Shown one piece after another: positions 1 through 7,600 of a stretch of 64,000 nucleotides of DNA. Numbering within the stretch: the stretch's first letter is position 1; the number at the start of each line of letters is the position of its first letter. The notes below the pieces were generated by a model that was not told the DNA's origin, made no database searches, and worked only from the letters and a program-made list of their open reading frames with translations. The translations under genes were made by a program, and so were the position numbers. This DNA is from Mongoliimonas terrestris (GTDB lineage Bacteria > Pseudomonadota > Alphaproteobacteria > Rhizobiales > Pleomorphomonadaceae), in the NCBI RefSeq assembly GCF_001927285.1, contig NZ_MSIG01000016.1:30805-94804 (forward strand), given 5' to 3'.

Positions 1-1
1 G

Positions 2-724
2 ACGAAATCATCGCGGTCAGCGGTGCAACGGGACCTGCGCGGCGGCTACGTGTTCCTGGAGTGGTTCCTGTTCGCACTGGTCGGGCTCGCTTGCGCGTTC
101 ACGGCAAGCACCACCATGTTCGCCATCGCCTGCGTGTTCGCGCTGCAGGGCCTCGTCTACAACGTTCCGCCGATCCGCACGAAGGACAAGGCCTACCTCG
201 ACGTCATCTCCGAGTCGGTGAACAACCCGCTCCGCCTGATGATCGGCTGGGAGGCGATCGATCCGACCACGCTGCCGCCCTCGTCCATCATTCTGGCCTA
301 CTGGCTGGGCGGCGCCTTCCTGATGGGCGCCAAGCGCCTGTCGGAATACCGCGAGATCGTCGCGGCGCACGGCAAGCTCTTGCTGGCGCGCTATCGGGCG
401 AGCTTTGCCGCCTACACGGAAGTCTCGCTCACCGTCTCGTGCTTCGTCTACGCGCTGATGTCGACCTTCTTCCTTGCCATCTTCATGATCAAGTACCGGA
501 TCGAGTACATCCTGGCGGCACCGGTCGTCACGGCCCTGTTCGCCCAGTATCTCGCCATGGCGATGCGGCCGGGATCGGCGGCGCAGAAGCCGGAGAAGCT
601 CTACGCGGAGCGCGGTCTCATCCTGCTGGTGGCGCTCCTGGCGCTCACCTTCGTGCTGACCACCGCCGTCGACATGCCGATGCTTGACGCCTTCACCGGC
701 CAGCAGTTCATTCGCCTGTTCTGA
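2..724 (+). CDS. UbiA-family prenyltransferase, 5'-truncated by the window edge
   Basis: The reading frame is open to the left edge, so the N-terminus lies outside the window; a GTG at 23 is only an internal codon. The visible 240 residues are mostly hydrophobic helices. The stretch YNVPPIRTKDKAYLDV followed by SESVNNPLR matches the second polar loop of UbiA-type integral membrane prenyltransferases, which move a polyprenyl chain onto an acceptor. The first Asp-rich motif is not visible. The closest subgroup by look is the decaprenyl-phosphate phosphoribosyltransferase-like branch, which makes lipid-linked sugars. The GtrA-like gene starts 70 bases downstream and fits a role in lipid-linked glycan assembly, but substrate and product are not readable from sequence. 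Confidence 0.75.
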   Translation, partial: TKSSRSAVQRDLRGGYVFLEWFLFALVGLACAFTASTTMFAIACVFALQGLVYNVPPIRTKDKAYLDVISESVNNPLRLMIGWEAIDPTTLPPSSIILAYWLGGAFLMGAKRLSEYREIVAAHGKLLLARYRASFAAYTEVSLTVSCFVYALMSTFFLAIFMIKYRIEYILAAPVVTALFAQYLAMAMRPGSAAQKPEKLYAERGLILLVALLALTFVLTTAVDMPMLDAFTGQQFIRLF

Positions 725-794
725 AACGGCTGACGCGGCGGGCCGGCCGGCCTTATGGGGCCGCGCGGCCGGGGGCGAGAGGAAGACCAGCGGC

Positions 795-1181
795 ATGCGC
801 GACCTCCTGGCCAGGCTTGTCGGCTACGTGGCCACCGGCGGCCTGGCGGCGATCGTGGACGTGGGCGGCTTCGCGCTCCTGGTCCGCGCCGGCATGGCCG
901 TCACGCCGGCCGCCGTCCTCAGCTTCGCCGTCGCCATGGGGGTGAACTATGTGCTGACGAGCCGGCTGGTCTTCTCCCATCGCCTCAGCACGCGCCGCCT
1001 TCTCCTCTTCGTCCTGGTGGCGCTCGTCGGCCTCACCGTGAACGTGAGCGTCACCACGGTCGCCGCCACCGCGATGGCGCTGCCTCCCGTGCTGGCGAAG
1101 ATCGCCGGCGTCGGCGTCGCCTTTCTTCTGAATTTCTTCATGAACGCGCTGATCGTCTTTCGCGGCAGCCCGACCCGCTAG
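795..1181 (+). CDS. GtrA-family membrane protein
   Basis: A 128-residue protein of four predicted membrane helices (about residues 10-30, 37-55, 70-90 and 100-120) with the GtrA-type opening RLVGYVATGGLAAIVD and the late NFFMNALIVFR. GtrA proteins are thought to help flip lipid-linked sugars across the inner membrane. I chose the ATG at 795, preceded by a purine-rich GAGAGGAAG, over an in-frame ATG at 684 that would overlap the upstream gene and add a non-hydrophobic tail. The stop codon TAG is part of the CTAG end of the repeat element beginning at 1178. It is probably co-transcribed with the UbiA-like gene. Confidence 0.8.
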   Translation: MRDLLARLVGYVATGGLAAIVDVGGFALLVRAGMAVTPAAVLSFAVAMGVNYVLTSRLVFSHRLSTRRLLLFVLVALVGLTVNVSVTTVAATAMALPPVLAKIAGVGVAFLLNFFMNALIVFRGSPTR

Positions 1182-1295
1182 AGCGCTTTCCGACCGGATG
1201 GAATCATCAGGTCGATAGGAAATCGCTCCAGATTCATGATCCTGGAGCATTGTCGCATCGACCAAGTCCTTCAACTTGGTCGGACAATGCTCTAG
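1178..1295 (+). repeat. 118-bp double-hairpin repeat element, copy A
   Basis: Bounded by CTAG at both ends. Left hairpin: GAGCGCTTTCC pairs with GGAAATCGCTC. Right hairpin: GAGCATTGTC pairs with GACAATGCTC, with an inner stem CGACCAAGT/ACTTGGTCG. The two hairpins meet at a short linker flanked by CTCCAG and CTGGAG. Copy B lies at 16089-16207 in the opposite orientation with the same layout and compensating stem changes. The first TAG is the stop codon of the GtrA-like gene. The style recalls the many palindromic intergenic repeats of Hyphomicrobiales genomes. Confidence 0.8.
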
Positions 1296-1499
1296 GTCAC
1301 GATCCCCGTCGGTCGGCGATGACGCTGACCCACCCCACTGATCCATCGTGTGGATTGAATTCGCCTGGCACCGGCGGCAGTCTGCCCGCGCCGCGTCGGC
1401 GCGATCCAGCCATGCCGGCCGTCGGGCGGAACGTTTCGGCCGCTCGGGCGTCGCACCGGAAGCTCCAGCGTGTCGGAGCCTTGATCACGGGGAATGAAC

Positions 1500-1841
1500 A
1501 TGAAGCGCGTCCGCCTTACCGCCGCCCTCGCCCTTGCCGCCGTCACGGCCGCCTGCGTGGCGAGCCCGCGGCCCGTCACCCGGGTGGCCTCGCCGCCCCT
1601 CACGGTGGAGGACCAGAAGAAGGACATCGCCATCGCCCGCGACCGGGGGCTGATCGGCTTCGAGGAAGCCGCCCGTCGCCAGTACGCCATTCAGCGCACC
1701 AACTACCGGCTGTCACCGGGCGAAGTGCGGTTCTGGGAAGCCTCGATCGTGGAGGCCCGCAAGGTGGACCAGGGTGCGCTGACGCCGGACCAGTACAAGC
1801 AGCGTGTCCAGGCGCTCTATTCCCGCAATGTCCGCGCCTGA
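1500..1841 (+). CDS. small putative lipoprotein
   Basis: A 113-residue protein beginning MKRVRLTAALALAAVTAAC, a short basic start, hydrophobic core and a Cys at the end of a lipobox-like TAAC. This suggests a lipid-anchored periplasmic protein, although the usual Leu at -3 is missing. The mature part is hydrophilic with no domain I recognise. An in-frame ATG at 1494 also exists, but GGGGAA at 1489-1494 is spaced correctly only for 1500. It stands alone between repeat element A and a convergent small membrane gene. Confidence 0.65.
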   Translation: MKRVRLTAALALAAVTAACVASPRPVTRVASPPLTVEDQKKDIAIARDRGLIGFEEAARRQYAIQRTNYRLSPGEVRFWEASIVEARKVDQGALTPDQYKQRVQALYSRNVRA

Positions 1842-1849
1842 CCGCCAGT

Positions 1850-1996
1850 TCAGCTTGCAAGCGCCATGCATAAACCGGCCAATCCCGCCCACATCATCAG
1901 AGACGTGAAAAGGGATCCGATCCAATACACACCGCGCGGCAGGTCACTGAGGCTTTGAGCGGAGCGGGACTGTCCTGGAAATTCGGCTATACTCAT
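1850..1996 (-). CDS. 48-residue single-pass membrane peptide
   Basis: A short ORF with an AGGAGG ribosome site seven bases before its ATG. The product begins MSIAEFPGQSRSAQ, has a polar first half ending PRGVYWIGS, and then one hydrophobic helix of about 20 residues (LFTSLMMWAGLAGLCMALAS). This polar-then-helix layout plus the ideal ribosome site argue for a real gene. A perfect CtrA-type box lies 45 bases upstream of the start. Function is unknown. It converges with the lipoprotein gene, ending 8 bases from its stop. Confidence 0.6.
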   Translation of the reverse strand: MSIAEFPGQSRSAQSLSDLPRGVYWIGSLFTSLMMWAGLAGLCMALAS

Positions 1997-2040
1997 CGAA
2001 CATCCTCCTCTGCTCGGAGGACAAGGTTGCGCCGAAACGG

Positions 2041-2056
2041 TTAACGAGACGTTAAC
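2041..2056. promoter_or_regulatory. CtrA-type box upstream of the 48-residue gene
   Basis: TTAACGAGACGTTAAC fits the CtrA consensus TTAA-N7-TTAAC exactly and reads well on both strands. A third GTTAA follows at 2068-2072. On the minus strand it lies about 45 bases before the start at 1996; the hexamer at the expected -10 offset there (CAACCT) is weak, so direct activation is uncertain. Confidence 0.5.
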
Positions 2057-2203
2057 GGTGAAGAAACGTTAAACAAGTACCCGGATGACGAAGCCCCGGT
2101 CGGCGATCGCAACCCCGGACAGGGGCGCGTCCCCCCGGCCGGTTGCAGCGGATGGAACCGGGGTGGCTGCTCCGCGGACGGGCGCGGTGCGCTGCAAAGA
2201 AAA

Positions 2204-2239
2204 AAGGCCGAAGCCACTCCAGCGGAGGGCTTCGGCCTT
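2204..2239 (-). terminator. intrinsic terminator, leftward
   Basis: A 12-base perfect stem, AAGGCCGAAGCC with GGCTTCGGCCTT, and a 12-base loop. On the minus strand the hairpin is followed by a T-rich run (complement of AAAGAAAAAA at 2196-2205). It would stop leftward transcription, either read-through from the response regulator gene or a small RNA. Confidence 0.65.
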
Positions 2240-2425
2240 GAGGTCGCTCTGGAGACAATCGGAGGTCTTCAACGCAACGGTCTGGTCATTGAAATAGCAA
2301 AGGGCGGGTGTTCAACACACCTTGGATATGAGCCGCAGCTTTCCTTTGAACTGGACAGGTTCTTTCAAACACATCGAGCGTGATGAGAGTGAACCACAGC
2401 CTGTCGGCAAACGGAAATCACGGTA

Positions 2426-2442
2426 TGTATCGAAATGATACA
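2426..2442. promoter_or_regulatory. 17-base palindrome, possible operator
   Basis: TGTATCGAAATGATACA is a perfect inverted repeat with six-base arms around GAAAT. It lies in a locally AT-richer patch. The size and symmetry fit a dimeric regulator site, but no promoter or start codon sits next to it. Confidence 0.3.
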
Positions 2443-2481
2443 ATCTGGAGAGCCCTTGTGAAGCGCTGCGGCGACGGTTCG

Positions 2482-2982
2482 TCAGCGGTCCGCTGTCGTG
2501 TCATCGCCGTCCGGTCGGCGGACGCCGTCCTGCCGCTCACCCCGGATGGTCGTCCGGATGGCCTCGGCGAGGGCCGTCCGCGTCATCGGTTTGGTCACCA
2601 CGGCGACGTCCCCATAGGCCTCGTTGAGGCCCCAACGCCCATAGGCGGTGAGGAAGAGGAACGGGATGCCGCGGCGTTCCAGCGCCTGCGCCACCGGGAA
2701 GGACAGGGTGCCGGAAAGGTTGAGGTCGAGAACCGCCAGGTCCACGTCGAGCAATCGGGCTGCCTCCAGGCCGTCCGCCAGGGTGGTGGCGACTTCCACG
2801 ACCGTGTGGCCGAGGTCGGCCAAAAGGTCCTCGGCATGAATGATGTTGAGCGCCTCGTCCTCCACCAGGAGGACGCGCAAGCCGCCGGCGAGCCGACGCC
2901 GGACTGTCGCGTCGGGCCGCTCGTCGCCGCCGCGCTCGCCCGGATCTGCGGCCCTGTGGAACGGAGTGTGGACTGACGCCAT
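2482..2982 (-). CDS. single-domain response regulator
   Basis: A 166-residue protein with a receiver domain at about residues 35-155. The acidic pair is E41/D42, the phospho-acceptor is D86 (in AVLDLNL), T112 lies in FLTAYG, and K131 is in VVTKP. There is no output domain, so it probably works by protein contact or as a phosphate sink. The receiver resembles those partnered with HWE/HisKA2 histidine kinases common in this class. The frame stays open upstream for about 170 more codons, but that part is Arg/Pro-rich antisense sequence; the ATG at 2982 fits the domain and lies 35 bases from an EcfG-like promoter. No kinase is adjacent. Confidence 0.8.
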   Translation of the reverse strand: MASVHTPFHRAADPGERGGDERPDATVRRRLAGGLRVLLVEDEALNIIHAEDLLADLGHTVVEVATTLADGLEAARLLDVDLAVLDLNLSGTLSFPVAQALERRGIPFLFLTAYGRWGLNEAYGDVAVVTKPMTRTALAEAIRTTIRGERQDGVRRPDGDDTTADR

Positions 2983-3016
2983 GAGGGACCCTGTCTGAGC
3001 GCGCGACACGATGGTT

Positions 3017-3041
3017 AACCCTCTGGGGCGCTTCGCGTTCC
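3017..3041 (-). promoter_or_regulatory. EcfG-like general stress promoter for the response regulator
   Basis: On the minus strand GGAAC (3041-3037) is followed after 17 bases by GTT (3019-3017), close to the GGAAC-N16/17-cGTT pattern of the alphaproteobacterial general stress sigma factor. The start codon at 2982 lies 35 bases beyond, an ordinary leader length. The rest of the gap from 2983 to 3439 holds no gene that I can support. Confidence 0.4.
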
Positions 3042-3439
3042 CGATGCGCCGCCGTTGCGGGCGCAACCTGTCGGAGACGACCTCCTCCAAAGTTCTCAAG
3101 GGGCGGTGTTCGAAGCCTGTTCGGCGGTCGGGGTTTCCGGGAGGGGAAAGTTTCGGTACACTTCGTCCGGTCGGCGTCAGTCGCCGCCCGGTTCTCCGGG
3201 CCAGCGCCTCGTCACCGCGCCGACCGCGCGACAGGCCTTGCCCGCCGTGCCGGCTCTCCGGGCCGAACCGCCCGATCCGCCGCGCCGATCCGTTCCGATC
3301 GGCCCCGGATCTTCGGGGGAACCCCGGCCCGGCCGTCAGCGCCGCCGCGCCCGGACAGGGAGTTCCGACCCGGTTCCCGTAAGGCCGCGGCCGCGCTCCC
3401 CTTTTCGACCAGGTGGGGGCCTCACGTTCGGAGGCTGCA

Positions 3440-3877
3440 ATGAAGCATGAATCCCTGGACCAGATCCGCGTCAAAGCCGACGTCACGCCGGCCGTTCCGC
3501 TGACCCAGCGCCAGCGCCTGGAACGCTGGGCCGCCCTTCTGGAGAAGGCGGACGGGCCGATGGCGCCGCTCTACCGGATCGAGTACCTGACGCCGGAGGA
3601 GCGGTTGAAGGCGCGCGGCGACCACACGCCGCTCGCCGTCGCCTTCGCCGATCCGGACCTGAGGGCCGATGGACTGAAGAGCGATCGCCTGGGCGATGTG
3701 ATGGCGTATTTCGGGCTGAACGCCCATGAGGCCCATCACATGCTCTGCGACTGCCACTATCATGGCACGATGACCGGGGCGGGCGTGGCCAAGCGGCTGC
3801 GCAGCAAGGCCCGGTTCAGCGATCCAGCGCCGCTCTGGGCTTTCGTCCGCAGCATCTTCGGCTTGCGGCGGTCCTGA
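3440..3877 (+). CDS. hypothetical protein with a His/Cys cluster
   Basis: A 145-residue soluble protein, not recognised. GGAGG at 3430-3434 fixes the ATG at 3440. The N-terminal half is helical and charged (QRQRLERWAALLEKADGP). The second half holds AHEAHHMLCDCHYHG, six His/Cys within about 15 residues, which could bind a metal ion. There is no signal peptide or membrane segment. It stands alone between the stress-type response regulator and a small membrane protein gene that converges on it. Confidence 0.65.
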   Translation: MKHESLDQIRVKADVTPAVPLTQRQRLERWAALLEKADGPMAPLYRIEYLTPEERLKARGDHTPLAVAFADPDLRADGLKSDRLGDVMAYFGLNAHEAHHMLCDCHYHGTMTGAGVAKRLRSKARFSDPAPLWAFVRSIFGLRRS

Positions 3878-3953
3878 TCTCGAAACGGGCCGGACCGGCA
3901 CGTCTCAGCCGGTCCGGATCCGCCTTGTCGCGGCGCCCGGGCCTCGACGTCGC

Positions 3954-4280
3954 TCAGCCGGGCGCGCGCCCGTTCGCGCCGCGCGTTTCGTCCACGCAGG
4001 CCCAGAAGCCCTCCGTCCGCTGGTCGGACGAACCGGCCCCCTGCACCGCCGCGAAGGCGCACCAGCCCCATCGGCCGGCTGCGTCGACCACCGCGCCAGG
4101 ATCGGGCATGTCCAGCCCGACGGTGGCGAAGGCGCGCTCGGCGTCTTCCAGCGTATAGCCGCCCACATAGGCCAGGAGGCCGGCGCCGAGCGCCAGCATC
4201 AGCACCAGCGAGACGGCGGCGCGCAAGAGGCGCCAGACGACGATCGCGATCACCAGCCCGATCAGAATGGTCCAAAGCAT
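3954..4280 (-). CDS. hypothetical membrane-anchored protein
   Basis: A 108-residue protein that starts MLWTILIGLVIAIVVWRLL and continues into a second hydrophobic stretch (AAVSLVLMLALGAGLLAYVGG), so two N-terminal helices followed by a soluble tail of about 65 residues with two Cys (WGWCAF, FWACVDE). GGAGGT upstream supports this start over an in-frame ATG at 4325. No family recognised. It points away from the large repeat-protein gene, with the promoter region 4281-4679 between them. Confidence 0.6.
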   Translation of the reverse strand: MLWTILIGLVIAIVVWRLLRAAVSLVLMLALGAGLLAYVGGYTLEDAERAFATVGLDMPDPGAVVDAAGRWGWCAFAAVQGAGSSDQRTEGFWACVDETRGANGRAPG

Positions 4281-4546
4281 CGAGACGACCTCCAACGGGG
4301 GGTTCCTACGGCCGGACTTGGGCAAGCCCGGGGCAGACGGTTCCGGAACAGGCCAGCTCCGGCCGCGTCTCCCGAATGGTGAGTATTCGGTTACCAGCGT
4401 TGACCAGCCGATCCGCGCCCGGCAGCACCGCGGGCCGGTTCTGCATGGCAGTCATCGGCAGACCATAAGCATTAAACCTGTCTCCACCGCATGAAAACGA
4501 CAGTCGTCGCGCTCGACTGCTATGCGCTCCGGTCGCCCCGGTCGCA

Positions 4547-4578
4547 TTAACTCGGCTTTAAATGCGGATCCTTATATG
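4547..4578 (+). promoter_or_regulatory. CtrA-type box and -10 element of the repeat-protein gene
   Basis: TTAA (4547-4550), seven bases, TTAA (4558-4561) matches the CtrA core. A -10-like TATATG starts 15 bases after the second TTAA, so the box occupies the -35 position as in CtrA-activated promoters. Transcription would begin near 4585, giving a leader of about 95 bases. The remainder of the gap 4281-4679 shows no gene. Confidence 0.5.
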
Positions 4579-4679
4579 TGGCAGCACGGAATGGCGGGGC
4601 GGCCGAAGTTTGGCCAGCGGGACGGCCCGGAAGGGGTCGGCCGGCAGAGTTGCGCGCTGTTCACGCGGAGGACATGCTC

Positions 4680-7600
4680 GTGACGACTTTCAACTTCGGC
4701 GATACCGGGACCACCGCCACGCTGCCGCTTGCGACGGTGATCACCAGCGGGTCCGGGGACGACCTCATCACGTTGGACGGAACGTTCAAGGGCGTGTCCA
4801 TCGACCTCGGCGCCGGTGCGGACGGCGTCGTGATCGGCAAGGCCGGCGCGTCCGGCACCATCGGCAACGTGGAGACGATCACCGGCGGCGCCGGCGTCGA
4901 CGCGATCACGCTCTCCACCCAGATGACCGGCGGCACCATCGACCTTGGCGCCGGAACCGACAAGATCACCTTCGGGGCCTTCGCCAACACGGCGACGGTG
5001 CTCAACATCGAAGCGGTCACCGGCGCGGCCAACAGCGACGTGATCACCCTCGGCAACGCGGCGAGCGGCCTCAAGATCGACCTCCTCGGCGGCTCCGACA
5101 GCCTCACCCTCTTCGCCGGCACCAACACGCTGACGGTCTCCAACGTGGAGACGCTGACCGGCGCTTCCCAGAGCGACGTCATCACCCTCGGCACGGCCTT
5201 GACCGGCGGCACCATCGATCTCGGCGCCGGCACCGACAAGCTGACCCTCTCCAAGCTCGCCAACACCCTGACGGTCACCAATGTGGAGACCCTGGTCGGC
5301 GGCGCCAAGAACGACATCATCACCCTCGGCTCCAGCGTCTCCGGCGGCACCATCGATCTCGGCGCCGGCACGGACAAGCTGACCCTCGCCAGCAGCGGCA
5401 ACACCCTGACGGTCGCCAATGTGGAAACGCTGGTGGGCGGTTCCGGCGACGACGTGGTGGTGCTCGACGGCATCCTGAAGAACGGCTCCGTCGACCTCGG
5501 CGACGGCGACGACAAGGTGACCCTCTCGTCGAAGGGCGGCGCCCTCACCATCGCCAACGTTGAGACCCTCGTCGGCGGCGCCGGCGCGGACGTCATCACC
5601 CTTGCCGCCGGCTACACCGCCGGCTCGGTGGACCTCGGCGCCGGCAAGGACAAACTGACCCTGACCGGCCCGGCGGCGGACCTGACCGTCTCCAACGTGG
5701 AGGACATCGTCGGCTCCACCGGTGACGACGTCATCACCCTCGGCAGCGCCTTCTCCGGCAAGATCGACCTCGGCAAGGGCAGCGACAGCCTCACCCTCGG
5801 CAGCTCCGGCAACACGGTCACGATCGGCAACATCGAGACGCTCAACGGCGGCTCCGGCAGCGACGTGGTGACCCTCAGCGCCTCCATCGACGGGTCGATC
5901 GACCTTGGCGGCGGCTCCGACAAGCTGACCCTCTCCAAGCTCGCCAACACGGTCACCGTCACCAACGTGGAGACCCTGATCGGCGGCGCCAAGAACGACG
6001 TGGTGACCCTTTCGGAGAGCATGGCCTCCGGCACGATCGACCTCAGCGGCGGCAGCGACACCCTGAAGCTGGCGGCGACGGGCAACACCCTCACCATCGT
6101 CAACATCGAGACCCTGGTGGGCGGCACCGGCGCCGACAGCGTCACCTTCGGCGCGGCAGCCAGCGGCTCGGTCGATCTCGGCTCGGGCACCGACAGCGTC
6201 ACCCTCGGCTCCAAGGGCGGCAAGCTCACGGTGGTGAATGTGGAGACCGTCGTCGGCGCGGCCGGCGCGGACCTCGTCACGCTCGACCTCGCCGGCACGG
6301 CCGCCAGCATCGACCTCGGCGCCGGCAAGGACACCCTCACCTTCGCCAAGGCCAACACCACCGCCACCATCACCAACGTGGAGATCGTGCTCGGCTCGTC
6401 CGGCACCGGTGACGCGGTCATCCTCGGCGACAAGGCCAGCACCGTCTCGATCGGCAACGTGGAGACCATCACCGGCGGCTCGGCCAACGACACGGTGGTG
6501 CTCACCACCGCCGTCTCCGGCTCCATCGACCTCGGCGGCGGCAACGACAAGCTGACCCTCTCCAAGCTCGCCAGCACCTTGACCATCACCAACGTCGAGA
6601 CGCTGGTGGCGGGCGCCAAGAACGACGCCATCACCCTCGGCTCGGTGATGCAGTCCGGCACCGTCGACCTCGGCGGCGGCATCGACAAGCTGACCCTTGC
6701 GGCCGGCAACAACACCATCACGATCACCAACATCGAGACCGTGATCGGTGGCACCGGCGACGACAGCGTCATCCTCTCCTCCGCCGCCAAGGTGGTCATC
6801 GACCTCGGCTCCGGCGACGATAGCGTCACGCTGAGCGCCAAGGGCGGCGCCTTGACGATCACCAACGTGGAGAACATCACCGGCGGTGCCGGCGCCGACG
6901 TCATCACGCTCACCTCCGCCATCTCCGCCGGGTCGCTCGACCTCGGCGCCGGCAAGGACAAGCTGACCCTCGGCAAGGCCTCGTCCATCACGGTCGCCAA
7001 CATCGAAAGCGTGGTCGGCTCCTCGGAGGGCGATGTGATCGTCCTTTCGGCGGCCGGCGGCACCATCTCGGTCGGCGGCATCGAGAGCGTCTACGGCGGC
7101 AGCGGCGCCGATACGGTGGTGATCACCACCCAGGTCACCGGCGGTCTCTACGACCTCGGCGCCGGTACCGACAAGCTGACGCTCGGCAAGACCAGCAACA
7201 CGGTCACGGTCGCCAACGTGGAAAGCCTCGTCGGCGGCGCCGCCAACGATGTGGTCGTCTCCACGTCCTCGCTCTCCGGCACCGTCGACCTCGGCGGCGG
7301 CAAGGACAAGCTGACCCTTGCCGACAGCGGCAACACGGTCACCCTCGTCAACATCGAAACCATCATGGGCGGCTCCGGCGCCGACGTGGTGACGCTCTCC
7401 GGCAAGGCCGCCGGCCTCGTCATCGACCTCGGCGACGGCACCGACAGCCTCACCCTCACCGGCGCCGGCAACATCAGCATCGCCAACGTGGAGAACCTCA
7501 CCGGCAGCGCCGCGGTGGACTCCGTCACGCTGACGACGGCGATCACCTCCGGCACTCTGGACCTTGCCGCCGGCAAGGACACCCTGACCCTCGGCAACTT

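Larger units (their letters stand above)
2057..2481. other. gene-free stretch, possibly holding a minus-strand small RNA
   Basis: I see no convincing coding region here: ORFs on both strands lack ribosome sites and look like chance frames. It contains a strong minus-strand terminator hairpin (2204-2239) more than 240 bases past the end of the nearest minus-strand gene, and a 17-base palindrome (2426-2442). A terminator this far from a gene could close a small RNA transcribed leftward from roughly 2300-2450, but no clear promoter is visible. Confidence 0.35.

Noticed and set aside
2085..2297. A 70-codon plus-strand ORF
   Set aside because: It runs through the terminator hairpin, has no ribosome site and no recognisable features.
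3011..3020. Single GGTTAACC sites here and near 47995 as CtrA boxes
   Set aside because: Only half-sites; no second TTAA at the seven-base spacing.
2983..3486. N-terminal extension of the response regulator by about 170 residues
   Set aside because: The extra part is Arg/Pro-rich with no fold, overlaps the start of the next gene, and the EcfG-like promoter lies inside it.
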